Shown: in pieces, positions 37,401 to 49,900 of the stretch | Numbering within the stretch: the first letter of the stretch is position 1 | Layout: the number at the start of each line of letters is the position of its first letter | NCBI RefSeq assembly: GCF_029227915.1 | Contig: NC_079889.1 | Location: 496,001-560,000, forward strand | DNA length: 64,000 nucleotides | Source: Hydractinia symbiolongicarpus | Taxonomy: Eukaryota; Cnidaria; Hydrozoa; Anthoathecata; Hydractiniidae | Direction: 5' to 3' | Position numbers and translations under genes: made by a program | Notes under the pieces: model-generated | Seen by the model: the letters and a program-made list of their open reading frames with translations, nothing else | Databases searched by the model: none | What the model was told of the DNA's origin: nothing

Positions 37401-40400
37401 CCACAATTGCTACAGTATTTTTTGGAATCTGCAGCAGTAACAGAAACAGAAGCTGAAGCAGCAACAGATCCAGCAGCAGCAGTAACAATAGGTAACAAAA
37501 CTAGCTTACATGGAAGTGCTAGTGAAAAGGATTCCAGAAGTTTTAACACTGGACTTGGAAGCTAACATTAGCTAGAACAGTAGCTAAGACCCCCAGTTGA
37601 ATATACTTAAACTGGAAACACTTAGCTAAAACTAAAGCTAGCTATTTATGCTCATTTTGAATTAGCAAGCTCCTATTTATCCTTGTTATAAACGTTTATC
37701 CATTCTGTATAGTGTTTGCTGTTACAAAAGTATTTTCTTTCTCAGTGGAAGCAACTTGTAAACCGCTGCAAAGTTGTATTGTTTTCGACCATTTTCTTCG
37801 CGCTAGATATTAGCAAGCTGGATTGAAAATATTTTGCCCGCCTTAAATTATGCGAATGGAAAACAGCTTTCAAAGTAAAGTTCCTAATACCCTGTTGGTA
37901 AAAAAAAAATTCGACAAAAAAGTCGGCAGAAATATTAAATTTAGTCAAAATTTAGTCATTTTTTGCCGACTTTAATTTACCGATGGTACTATACCATCCA
38001 TAAAAGTGATATTAGCGGAAGTTTTATCCATTCCTCTACAGAATCTGGGAGAAGGATTTTAAAGTAGCGTAAAATGTAAGGAACTACACAATATTTGGCA
38101 GAAAAATAATTAAAAACAAGACATACATGATTCTATTCGAAATTCACATTTTTGTATATCGAAAGGATAGTTTCTTAGATCCATCGGACAAAACGATGTT
38201 ATCGTCAATCTAAAAGAATTTTCGGCATTGTTACTACAAGAGTTGTCGCAAACCCTCACAAATTCGGTTTTGAAATAGGGGCTCGTGTGAAAGGGATTTA
38301 ACTTTCCCATCCGGCAATGTTCAAGTTCAAATTGAGGTTGGTAGTGACCAGAAATTGGGTTCACACAATTAAATTGGTTATAAAAATACATGTAAAGAAC
38401 CTTGCAAGAAATAAAAACTCGACTAAGATAAAGACTACTGCTGAAAAATTCATAAAATGAGAAAAAAGGTTGAAATACCACGATATATAACGTGAAACAA
38501 ACACCTCCTTACCTTTGGCTAAAAAACACAAAACCATTTAACCCGATTCTTATTAAAACATTTGGTTCAACAAGATCATGCCTTTTTCCTTCTCTACCCA
38601 ACGGAAAGTACAAATCAGGAGTCCATATTTTTTCCGAGAATTCCCAACTTAATATCTCTAGCTTTGTATAATTCTGATAATCTGTGACATTCATCGCGAG
38701 ACGATAATCTTTCCAAAATTGACGAAAATACATGGACACTGAGTAATGCTAAATAAATAGATTTTAGATGACGGAAGTGTAGAAATATAGAATGAATGTA
38801 AACTAGTGTAATTTCTGCTTATTTTTGCTTTTTCTTCTCTCCAACTACTTACTACTATGTGTCCTTTTTATTATGAAGATATATCATAATTATCACAAAA
38901 TTGTTTTATAAGACTAGTCGTTAGCCCGTGGAAAATCCACGGGTTCGCCCGTCACAGCTAAGCTACCATTTTGCGTGACAGACAGACAGACGTATACGGG
39001 CATTATAATATAGATGTTTTACTTCAGTTTTTTGCAACTTACGTTGAAATATTGGAAGTGGAAAGGAGAAGTAGCTAACTAAACGATAGTTACGCACCTT
39101 TTCCCTAAAGTTTTTTCAGTTGCATAAATATCTCTCTCCCTCCTTTTTGTTGCAGTCGTGAAGCAACAACTTTTAATTCACTAGCAGTTGACTTTTTATT
39201 TATGGCTTTATAATTCACATGTGCGCTACCTTTACGATCCATTTTGAAAGAAAAGTTTCCTCTCGCTGAACATGTGCAAAATAATAAAATTAACTGACCA
39301 ATCATGTTGTGCAGTGTTTTTTCTGAATAACCACGTCTCTACAAATTCAAAACTTGCCGGGGGGTTGCGCTTTATAAAAGAAAAACAGACTTGGACCTAG
39401 TCTTCTGGTTTTGTCACGAATTTTCAAGCGATTCTTTCTTATGTTTTGGCGCAGTTACTGATTCTGCTAAAACCAATTTTCCATATTTACTGATTATTTT
39501 CAGCAGAAAAAAGAAACCCAGGAATATCCTCCTGAATGTTTTTATAGGCAACGGTACTAAAATCTATAAAACCTCTAAGTTGATTTAGTATAAGTAATGG
39601 ATAGGACAAATTATTTTTGGCTGTTAGTTTGAAAATTCGCTACCGTGTTTGTACAGATTAAGACATTGCATAATTTATTTTCGTGTTTCCTAAAGTAATC
39701 ATATTATTTTATGAAACAGCGTCTTTTTCCCTGATTTCGAACCAAGTAATTTTTTTACATAGGTATGAGGTAAATATTTGACATAAAATTGCAGGCAAAA
39801 ACCAATAATTTTGAAAATTTAGGTAACAAATTGATATTTAAAATGCTTAAAAAAAAGTTGTGTATACTGACACAAACTATAGTGACATACCATTGCTTTT
39901 CTTTCTGTTGGCATCATATCTTCAATATGAATTTGGACACTAACATTAACACGTTCTCCGTCGCGCGAAGGATACGCCTTTTCATCGTAGTCTTTCAAAA
40001 TTTCTTCAAGAGTTTCAGATACAGATGGCGTAGCTTGGCATGCTGCATAGCTTGGAAACAAAAGAATATATCAGCTTAAATGGCGTTTCATACGGCTCTA
40101 TCGTAAAAATATAACAACGCAAATTGTTATCCATCCTATCCTTTTTTCACTGGTTTTAATAATTTAAGGTGGCTAGGTTAGATCATAGCAGAGTAGCTAG
40201 CTAGAACCACAATTGAATCTTAAGATGGTTTTGTGGTTCTAGGTTTAGTCAACTATAGATCTTTCGGGGCATCTTAAAATACATTAAACATAATCTGGTA
40301 ATATAGCTATGGGATATTGTAAAAAAATTGATTTCTAAAGGTATTGCAAGATAAAAGGGTGCGTTCAGCTTATCTATATCGGATTATGGCTTATAAAGTC

Positions 40401-41084
40401 ATCTCCAAAAACAGCTTAATAGCCGTCAAAATTTTAAAAAATTGTCAATTTTGTGTTTCCTTTCGGCAGTTAACCATACTAATATATTTTTTCAACCGGA
40501 AAAGATCCAAAAAAATTGAAACCATTTAGAGCCTAAGGCTATTAAGGTTTTGGTCATTTCCTACAACTTTGTATGCAATGTTTTGGTGGTTGAAATTCAA
40601 CTAACGAGTTTTTATTTTACTACAAGTTCCTGAATTCAGCTGTTTTCTGAGACGCCTGCAAACTTTTTTTTAACGGAAAGCTATGTTTTTTTATCAAGTA
40701 TAACTGTATGGTGAAGAGATTTCTCTTTGACAAATATTTTATTCTTGTTACTTTTATTAAGCCCCTTATAATGCAAACATAAAAGTAGCCAATTAGTAGC
40801 GTAAGGTATAATCATCTATCATCAACTTTTCTACACATATAAACAAACAGAAAACAAAGAGTAATTGGTCAGTATTATTGTTAAGATCTACAATGACAGA
40901 TTGATTTGAAACTTCTTACAAAAATATAAAAAAAGGATCAATAAAATGTTAAAGTGGGATAAAAATAACACAGAATTAAAGATAGCATTAGATTCTTAAC
41001 TCAAAAATGTGCAAATTAAACTTACCAAAAAATTAGAAGAAAGAACAGTTTCCAAAGGATGTTGGTACTTTTAAATACAAGCAT
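34410..41084 (-). CDS. Cys-loop ligand-gated ion channel subunit B (GABA-A/glycine-receptor type, 471 aa)
   Basis: Seven exons: 41026-41084, 39891-40050, 38513-38748, 38127-38209, 36952-37095, 35438-35623, 34410-34957. They total 1416 nt and are fully in phase. The signal peptide is [19 protein letters not shown]. The ligand domain has [29 protein letters not shown] and loop [11 protein letters not shown]. The Cys-loop is [15 protein letters not shown], followed by [15 protein letters not shown]1 contains [13 protein letters not shown] and M2 is [19 protein letters not shown], the canonical PAR anion filter with Ser at 2'. M3 is [10 protein letters not shown]. The long basic M3-M4 loop leads to [18 protein letters not shown] (M4). 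The intron that separates M3 from M4 in A, C and D is absent here. This is the most conventional of the four copies and could form homomers. Confidence 0.92.
35800..35925 (-). mobile_element. mini-Helitron-like element (126 bp), with a second partial copy abutting at 35700-35790
   Basis: On the minus strand it begins A|TCTCTTTAAT and ends TCCACGAACAACGACTAG|T, with a partial hairpin (GTGGA...TCCAC). This is the same family as 38914-39014. The adjoining TACCATTTTGCGTGACAGACAAACGTATTACGAGTATTATAA block is a separate, partial copy. It lies in a channel B intron. Confidence 0.6.
37890..37986. mobile_element. 97-bp MITE of the CCTTATCGG family
   Basis: The termini CCCTGTTGGTAAA and TTTACCGATGG are inverted repeats flanked by TA on both sides. 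The inner AAAAGTCGGCA and TGCCGACTTTAA are also inverted. It lies in a channel B intron. Confidence 0.75.
38914..39014 (-). mobile_element. intact 101-bp mini-Helitron-like element
   Basis: Minus-strand order: A|TCTATATTATAATG at the 5' end, a GTCTGTCTGTC tract, then the perfect hairpin CCCGTGGA-TTTT-CCACGGG, 7 nt (CTAACGA) and the terminal CTAG|T. The TC start, 3' hairpin and CTAG end between A and T are the Helitron hallmarks. It is far too small to encode Rep/helicase. It lies in a channel B intron. Confidence 0.75.
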
Positions 41085-41407
41085 GTTGAGTTAATGCTAG
41101 CTGAATTCTAATTCCTAGATTTTACCAATGTATGCGTATATTACAGTTTTACTCGCTTAGAATACAAGATATCGGTCGTTTCTTAATAATTCATTTTTCG
41201 TAAATGAAGAAGTACGCAAATGATATACTGAAAAGAAACGAATGGAAAATACACAATTGTGATTCAACCTGAATTGATGATTTTATAACACTAAATAATG
41301 TAACCCGGCTTCTATAAAATGTAGAGTGGAATCGCCATCCTCATAAAGCATTGTTCCGTAAAATAAATTAATGCGTGCATAAAATCAATATGTTTTTTGT
41401 TTTATTT

Positions 41408-41605
41408 TTATATTTCTGCCATAAGTCTTGGTCCATAGCCAAGATAAGTCATAAGTTGTTTCGTCATCATGAAAAGCCATGTCGAAATAGGTCTTCCACG
41501 TGGTCTTTCATACCGTTCTTCAGCATAGACAAGGGCTATTTTGACAGGTGTGTTATCCGATAGCCTTATAACATGTCCTGACCATCTCATTCTTCTTTTT
41601 AGAGT
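41408..41605 (-). mobile_element. C-terminal fragment of a non-LTR retrotransposon polyprotein
   Basis: The frame reads LKRRMRWSGHVIRLSDNTPV, then ALVYAEERYERPRGRPISTW and MTKQLMTYLG. The RRxRWxGHVxRM...P...GRRxRGRPxxTW motif is typical of the tail of LINE reverse-transcriptase proteins. There is no upstream RT domain, so it is a dead fragment. Confidence 0.75.
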
Positions 41606-41969
41606 GGAAGAGAAAAAGAAAATAATATAGAGAGAACCTACCAAAAACTCATTATTGAACGTGTTAGCTTGTGTAGATATCTACAATTTTGGACAAAATG
41701 TGAGACAAATCGTCCAACATTTTGCCAGACCTGATTTTTCTATAACTCCTCAAAACCTTTTAATCACATTGCTCGAAAAAGTACATTATTGGTAATACGG
41801 GATGATATGAGCAGCGGGATCCCTCAATAATATAACTGCAGTCAGATTCAGGTGATCTGAGGCGAACGCTAGAAATTTAAAAATGGCAGCATGCTGTAAA
41901 CAAAAAGTAGACAGAACAGTAAGAATAAAATCAATTGCAGAGCTATATATAATCAGATCATTAAAGAGA

Positions 41970-42020
41970 CTAGTCGTTAGCCCGTGGGAAAATCAACGGG
42001 GTCGCCCGTCTTTTATATAC
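41970..42020 (-). mobile_element. mini-Helitron-like 3' end
   Basis: CTAGTCGTTAGCCCGTGGG...CAACGGGGTCGCCCGTC matches the 3' terminal hairpin region of the 38914 element. The 5' end was not found. Confidence 0.55.
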
Positions 42021-42209
42021 CGTATAAAATCGTAAAACGAGTAATGTGTACACAACAATTATAGTGTTTCGGGTGTAATACACCTTACACCAACCTTAGC
42101 GGAAATAAAAATATAGCTTACAACCCGTTGTTAACCTGTCATAACAGAAAACAATCAGTCATTATTTTATTTGGGATAAATTTTCGTGAAAATATAAAAA
42201 TTAATCTTG

Positions 42210-42475
42210 ACACCGGGCTGAGCACTTAGTACAGGTAAACCATGTCGCACATGCATATAGACCAAATACCCTTCTTAAAAAAAACCTTATCGTTACTTCG
42301 ATTTAAATAAGAACACATGAAACAACCTGTCGTTAACACTTGACTAAGCGCTTAGGACAGGTGAACCATGCCACACATGCACATAGGCGCAACATCCTAT
42401 TGAAAAAAAGCTTTGTCGCAATATAAGTTCAAATAAAAACACAAAACACAGGAAACAACTTGTTGCTACCCAGTC
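42210..42475. repeat. two tandem ~130-bp units
   Basis: Both units share GAGCACTTAGTACAGGT/AAGCGCTTAGGACAGGT, AACCATGYC(G/A)CACATGC, ATAG(A/G)C, TTCAAATAAAAACACA/TTTAAATAAGAACACA and GAAACAACYTGT. A diverged, inverted relative may exist at 32740-32930. Confidence 0.6.
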
Positions 42476-42603
42476 GTGAGTTTCTTTCAGGTTCTGCCGT
42501 GATTCCGAAAATTAACCTGCGTGGAACCAAACAAAAATCCGTAAAAATTTCGATTTTGCTGTCGATAACAATTATGGACCAAATACAGTTACTATTATAC
42601 AGA

Positions 42604-42727
42604 CTAGTCGTTACCCTTGAAAAATCCACGGGGTCGTCCGTCTTTAAATAACACGCTATTTGGTGTGCTCGTTGCGCGTCAATTTTCTTGAGGACAGACA
42701 GACAAAATACGCCTATTATTATAGAGA
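42604..42727 (-). mobile_element. mini-Helitron-like element (124 bp)
   Basis: It starts A|TCTCTATAATAATAGGCG and ends with the CCGTGGATTTTTCAAGG hairpin relic and AACGACTAG|T on the minus strand. Confidence 0.65.
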
Positions 42728-42742
42728 TTATTATTAAAGAGA

Positions 42743-42892
42743 CTAGTCGTTAGCTTTACAAAATATGGGAATTCACCCGTCGCAGCAAAGTCAATAAAAA
42801 TATGTCGCATTTCTTATTCGGAGCTTGAAGATTCCGTCCATTGTTAGCACGAACCCATCCTGGTCTACAAATAACGGCTATTGCTATAAATA
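42743..42892 (-). mobile_element. mini-Helitron-like element, diverged
   Basis: It begins on plus as CTAGTCGTTAGC and carries CACCCGTCGCAGCAAAGTC...ATGTCGCATTT, which it shares with the degenerate copy at 44440-44565. Its right boundary is approximate. Confidence 0.5.
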
Positions 42893-43494
42893 TTTATTTA
42901 TGAGTGAACAAAATCTTACATAGCCAGAATTCTCCTTTCCATATAAGTAGAGCTAGCCTGCTTCGTGGTTTGCTCAACCGTGTCTACGTTTGTTCTTTCT
43001 TTCATAACTGCATATTATCTTTAAGCTTTTACTTGTTTTAAAAGTTTAGTTGTTTTTTGGCCAAATTGATGAAGACTGCAGCAACGACAGTGGGTTAGCT
43101 CTGTTACCTAATTAATTGGTTTTGAATGTTTATAAATTAGTTGACCCGTAAAGCAAACCCGTACTATTCTACTCCATCTTCTACTCCATTTTTAAGGTCT
43201 TTGAGGTCAAATTTTTACCAGGAATGGACGCTTTTAAACTTAGGCATGATAATAATAACAAGATAACTAAGCAGCTATGAAGCTGTGAAACCAATATTAT
43301 TGCGAAGCTAGTTTTTTTTTTTGCTTATCGATTTGCGACTAAATTTTATATTATTGACTGACGAAGAGCACCAACCAATTTCTTCTACTCTAGGGTTCTC
43401 AAACAAAGCCTTGTAACACACCGAAAGAGATAAAATCATGTAACAAATTCTTTATGTACCCAGCTCATTTTCACATCGGATTGACTAAAGTTCT

Positions 43495-43735
43495 CAAGGC
43501 AATGCCTTGATGTAGCGGACACCTTTCATATCGGAATAGCTGAGAGCTCTTATAACAAATCCGTTCTGCACCGGAGAGGTTTTTACACCGGTCTGGAAAG
43601 GTGTGCGCTACATGACGGATTTGCTATGAGAACTTTCAGCCGTTCCAATGTGAAAAGGTGTGCGCTACATAAAGGTAATGCTATGTGAGGTTTTAGCTGT
43701 TCCAGTGTGAAAAGGTGTCCGCTATAAAAGAATTT
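43495..43735. repeat. foldback/tandem array of ~65-bp units
   Basis: GAAAAGGTGTGCGCTACAT-like units occur three times in direct order (about 43592, 43654, 43714), followed by AT-GCTATG-GAG-TTT-AGC-GTTCC. One inverted unit precedes them (GATGTAGCGGACACCTTTCAT, 43511-43531). Confidence 0.7.
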
Positions 43736-43864
43736 TCTACTGCGAAAGGTTTTATGAAATTGGAATAGTTCTTACTGTCACAGCAGATTCTTATAAGAAA
43801 AGTATGCGTGTTTTTTTTGACAAGAATATTCTACACATTATTTTGTCTGTCGGAATGACAGCGT

Positions 43865-43948
43865 CCATCGTCACCGTGTCAAATAATACGCAAAATAACA
43901 AATAATTCCATCGTCACCGTGTCAAATAATACGCAAAATAACAAATAT
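43865..43948. repeat. 43-bp direct duplication overlapping the gene C stop codon
   Basis: CCATCGTCACCGTGTCAAAT...AACAAAT is repeated in tandem from 43865 and 43908. The second copy holds the last codons and the TGA stop of channel gene C. Confidence 0.9.
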
Positions 43949-46900
43949 TACTGATAATAAACATTATTGGAAAAACGTAACGAGATGTTCGATCGATAAC
44001 GTGTGATTCGAGGTTTTCCAGTTGTTTTTCAAATATCTTATTCGATATAATCCTCTTTGTCTTTCCCATCTTGCTTATATTTTGTTTCTTTAATCTTTCT
44101 TTATGAAGATTTTCTAGTTCATTCTGTTGCTCGAAATCAAAGTTGGGTGTTAACACGTGCTTCCTGACAGGGCGTGGCATTTGTTTTGTGTTGTTGTTCA
44201 TTTCAAAATTTGAAATTTCAGTTTCCTCAATGACAAAACTATCGTTTCTATATCTAGTTGTTGTATCGTTCATGGAGATGATCGATGTTCTGCTATTCGT
44301 TGAAACCTTTTGTCGATCAAACAAACGTTTTCGTCTACGCTTCTACGATAAAACAACATAAAATTTATCGGTGTAATCAAAATATCTAGTCTCATTTGCA
44401 TCGATCTCATTAAAATATTTACGTGATTGATAATACATGTATTACTATTCGTTGGACCGTAAAATTAACGAGAGTTCGCCCGTCGCAGCAAAGTCGATAA
44501 TAATATATATCGCATTTGCTCTGCGCTGCCTAAAGATTTCGTACATGGTTACACGACCGCGTTTGGACAGACAGACAAAAGGCAGATATTAGCATGGAAA
44601 TTAGGAAGTAGTTCGATACAGGAAATCGTACTTGGCAAAGCACAATATTGTTTTTAAAGTGATTGCTTTTTTTCTTGCTTCTACATATAATCTTTGAAAA
44701 AGCGGTGATTTTCCCCGATTGCTTTTCCATTACCAAAAAAAAACATAATTCGATAAAATATTTCTTAGTGGGGACGCTCATTTCGGAAATATTTCAAAAC
44801 AACAGGACAAAATTAGTTTGTTGAGCAATTTTTTTTTTGTAAACAGTGGTGTCATGCGAGGATACATAGACAAATGTTATAATCTTTATATCAATGATTT
44901 CTTAAAATAGGTAATGAGCACTTCTCCACCTCACTCCACCCCCCTCTCTCCTTGAATTAGTACCCATCTTCCGAATTGCAAAATGAAGTAGACACAGTAT
45001 TTGGGCTTATTACCTTTTGCACCACTCACACTAAAAAAAAAGTATTGGCATCGTTACCTTTGATGAAGCTCTCGTGATTTTCTCTTTCCATCTAATATCT
45101 GTAATTCCAACAATTGCATACTCGATAAGAGCAAAAAACACATAACAAAACGCCATCGAAACGTAGATGTCTAATGCTTTTGTATAACTAGCTGGTGGTA
45201 GAGCTGCTCGAATACTGTCTCCTAAAAATAACAGAAAACATCTAAGCTATTCAAGGTTTGTGTTTTTGCCAATGCAATTTAATTCACTGGAAAATTAATT
45301 CATCCAAACAATATAGCAAGGTTGTCTCAATTGAAATTAATCGTTTTTGTGTTTGCAATTTTAGTTAGTCAACAAGAAAATGCATAATTATTGTTTCCCG
45401 TGCCTTAAGTTTGAATTCGCCTTTGTTAACCGTCTGGATTTTGCAAGCAGGCAATACATGTTTATAGGCATTCTGATTGGCTTAGCGCTCTTGACTACAG
45501 GCCGATATTTTGCAGTATTGCCCGTCATCAATAAAAATGGTAGCTTAAAATGTAAACAAGTTTCAAGATTCATTGGAAACATTTATCGAAAAAACATTTT
45601 CATAGAATAGAAACAATAACATTGTCAAGTTTAACAGTTGAAATAACCAGATTCATCAACTTTCTGTCTGGATGCTTCTTCAACACGGCTAGTTAACTAC
45701 CAGCTACATTCTTCCGCAAAAAAAATGATCTGATATCCAGTTTTATCAAAAATATCAAAAAGGCTCGTTCCTTCAGATTTTTGATTTTTCAGTCATATAA
45801 AACTCGTTGAAGCCCATATTAATTTTGGCCAGCTAGCTAGATAGTTAAAAAAAAATTCAATAATCCCTGTAACTACTTAATAATTGCATATTCAAATTTA
45901 CACATTGTTCTGTCAGTGTCGAACATCGTCATATTTTGTTTACAAATTTTTATTCTATACGAACATTCGATTTCTGCATAGCATGTTTGTTTTTAGACAT
46001 ATCTGTTTCGAATTTTGACCTCGAGTGGAAGTAGTGCTAGTGAATTATATTATCACAGGACCACTAAATCGAAACTCTTATTTTGTATTTTAGACGGTTA
46101 ACAAATACAATAATAACCGATTACTCCGGGCTGTCCCGAAAATATCGCCCTCAATTATTGCACCGTCCTCGCAAGCTCGGTCGGCATTAAGACCTCGGGC
46201 GATACTTTGCGGTACAGCCCGGGGTAACCGGTTATGTTTGTATTAAAGTTGTCCTTAAAAAAACGAATCTTTTCACCCAATGGGTGAAAATTATTAATAC
46301 ATAAAGCATACCTAAAGTAGCCATGGTTAAAACTGTTGTTATGCCTAGAGTTACTCTTGCTGGTGTTGACCGATAGTCGATCCAAAATCCAATCCAAGAC
46401 AAAGTGACAATCAATATACATGGTGAGTACATTTGTAAGAAATAATAATGCTTATTTCTTGTGAGATAGAATGTCACAATGAGGGTGTCAATATGACCTG
46501 TTTAAAAAAGAAGGAGTGTTTTAAGGTATGTATGTAAAAATGATGGCGGGTACATTACATATGTTAAAGTACACGCAGAGATATTAATTGAAGTTGTATA
46601 TACCCCTAGTAAAAGCTTTGCCGCATTTTGTTTTTAAACTCTAGACAAGAAATCTAAAGGGCTTGAAATCTCCCATCACACTCGAGAAAGCTGTACTTGT
46701 GAGAGCGTTTGTCTCTAAATTGCTGTCCTAAGAATGTAACCAAAAAACCTAAGATCCAAGTAGTCATAAACAGAATATTTGCTGCGAACATTCTTTCAAA
46801 ATCTTTTTTTTTTTAAGGAGGGTGCTTATGTTAACTGATTACTGACAGTTGCTAAAGATGTCACTAGTAGCTGCAATAATCTGGTTGCTTATATGAAAAT

Positions 46901-49900
46901 GGGCTTTCTAAAAGAGTTACTTGTACAAAAAATGGATTATTTAAACCGGTTGCTTGTAGGAAATGAGTTTCATATACAAAATTATGTATATTTTATGACT
47001 AGAAATGAAGAATTTTTAACCTGCCACATTGTAATTTACAACAGTCCTGTTATGTGTTATTCCAGCTAACGTGTACTCCAACATGTTCTTGTCCACGGGA
47101 GCAAATATGGGCCCACCAGACGCGTTGTTCCAATTAATACGCATGTGTGTGGAGTCGTATCCAACTAAAAGAAAAAACATTTTTATAAAACCTTCTTTAC
47201 AAACGATCTTTATCTCTATATTAATAGCGGTATTTTCTCTGTCTGTCCGTAAGAAAAGTGTCGTGCAACGAGCACACAAAATAATGGGTAATGACTGTTT
47301 ATATATGAATATGAAGTAAATGGCAGAAAAATAAACTTACAAGATAACATTGTAAATTCACACATTTGTTTATCAAAGGGAAAGTTATGTAGGTCCATGC
47401 TGCAGAAAGGTGTGACTGTAATTCTAAAACAAAGATTTTTTTGTAGTACACTTAAAGTTAGATTAATTCTAACAATAGTTTATTTGTAGCAAAAATTGTA
47501 AACATGATAACAGAAAGGCTCTGAAATAGAAGCTAGCAATATAATTAGCAAGAAACAAGTTATTTTATTAATAGATTTCGGGTTTTTTTTGTTTTGTAAA
47601 TCAAATAACCACTAAAGAATAATTTCATTGATCATGTTTATTCATTCTTGGTTTAAAATTTCCAACAAATTTTGAGAACGTATACGCAAGCAATGAATTG
47701 TGGATTTTTTTTCTAGTTAAATCTTAACCCAAAAAACTTGAGATATCGATCACATTTTCATCAACACCCCGCTTCAACGGTGGCGGAGTTAGGCATCGCC
47801 AGAAATGAGATTTAATTCTCTTTCATATAAGCCTGATCCATTATAATATTGTCGGTATTTTAGGCATCCTATTGCGCCAATTGGCGTATTTTGGAGTCTA
47901 AGGTTTAATCTGAATTATCTCATCAAGGAAATGACTTAAATTCTAAAACATGCAACATTATTTCTTCATTTACAAGCTCGTTAAACATATAGTTATAGGT
48001 AAAAAAAAGATTTCATAGTTTAATTTCTTTATTCCATACCTTCGACTTGAAAAGATATAACCCGTTCGATCTAACCGAAGTAATCTGTTTGGCTTCGTCA
48101 CTTGATGAATTCGGCCTTTTTTCCCATTGGGGAAGAATATATCTGGACTCCATATGTGTTTATAGATGCCTTCAGCAAACGCAATTGGAGCAAGCATTCC
48201 ACGACTTAAGTTCGAGCAAGGCGGAGTAAAGTTCTCAAATGCAAGTCGGGGATCTGTCCAGTATAAACGAAAATACATATCCATCGAATAATGCTAAAAA
48301 TGAGAATAACCTAATTTGCAACGCTCTTCTTGATAGTACTCTCTATCCACAAAACACCCAAACATTATGAGAATACGAGATTAAACACATTTTGCTTAAA
48401 TTTTGCAGAAATACGAAGAATTAGTTTTAGATAGGCCTTAAAATTGAGCAAACTCATATCTGGACCTTTTCTACACCTTTGATATGCTCTCAGGCCAGCA
48501 AAAATTAATTTGCTTAGTGCAAATGTTTTAGGCTGAGATGTTTCTAAAATTTTCAAATGCAACTTTATCTAAAAAAATCAACATCCAGAAGATGAAATTT
48601 ACAGAGAAATTTTTTTAATACGTGCAAAGTTTTCTTAACTGGATCTTCACAAAACTAAGAGAGTTAGATATTGACTGTTAGGCCTTCCTCTTCTCCTCTG
48701 CCAATGCTAGGTGTAAATTCGTGTAAAGTAGGACATATCATTCTACAAGTCTATACCTGATGGAAAATTACTTTACTTCGAGTGGATATATCTTGATTTT
48801 TAACGAAGGGGCATGCAACATCTGCATATTATTAGATAGGTTTTTTTCTACAGATGGAGGAGCTGAAAGGAAAACTTTTACGCACTAAAAAAGTGTGACA
48901 ATTTTTTAGGTCATAGCAATATTGCCAGAAATACTTGCATCACAGAAGCAAAGAAAATCCTAATGTTATCAAGATAAGATCACTTTTTGTTTCAATTCTT
49001 CCCGGAAATAGTAAGTCTTAACCGCTGCATAACAATTTAAAATGTCATATAACAAGTAAAAAAAATACCATGTGTATAGACTCTATAGGTACCATATCTT
49101 TAATCGCCATCTGCACTGTCACTTCTACGGGCTTTCCATCGATTTTAGGTACAACTTTCTTATCATAGTTCCGAAGCAATGTTTTAAGCAGGGAAGATGA
49201 GCATTTAGCGTTGAGGTGTGTCATGTTCTCTTCAGTTGAGCAAATCGTAGTGAAGCTACATGAGTAAAAACACACCCAAATATCTTTGCCGTAGCACATT
49301 TTTATTTACTAAATTATGAGCAAATTAATGTCTGAATGACCTGATTATATATCTGACTATCCACTAGACTATCTACCTGACTATTTACCTGACTATCTAC
49401 CTGAACTGTCTACCTGAGCTATCTACCTGAGCTATCTACCTGAGCTATCTACCTGAGCTATCTACCTGAGCTATCTACCTGAACTGTCTACCTGAGCTAT
49501 CTACCTGAGCTATCTACCTGAGCTATCTACCTGAGCTACCTATCTGACCTATCTACCTGAGCTATCTACCTGACCTATCTACCTGAGCTATCTACCTGAG
49601 CTATCTACCTGAGCTATCTACCTGAGCTATCTACCTGACCTATCTACCTGACCTATCTACCTGACCTATCTACCTGAGCTATCTGCCTGAGCTATCTACC
49701 TGAGCTGTCTACCTGAGCTATGTACCTGTCTGATTTTGTTTTTCATGGTAAGAAATGGATACTACGCCAGTGATGCAGTAAAAAACATTTGAATTGTATT
49801 GGATTTATAACTTTGGATAAATATAAACAACTCACCTTTCCACCCTTTCGCATGTTTTGGTGATTGAAAGAAAAAATCGAAGTAGAAAAAGGTTAATAAA

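Larger units (their letters stand above)
41085..43913. other. 2.8-kb gap between channel genes B and C, rich in mobile-element debris
   Basis: It contains a LINE fragment, several mini-Helitron-like copies, a two-unit tandem repeat and a foldback array (each listed). No host gene is seen. Confidence 0.6.

Noticed and set aside
42429-42651. Overlapping ORFs on both strands
   Set aside because: They fall in the tandem repeat and a mini-Helitron-like copy; no protein-like conservation.
45380-45610. Plus-strand 76-aa ORF
   Set aside because: It lies in a channel C intron, is antisense, has no recognisable motif, and is no longer than expected by chance here.
49340-49740. CRISPR-like regular repeat array
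   Set aside because: The units are contiguous with no spacers and lie in a metazoan intron; it is a minisatellite.
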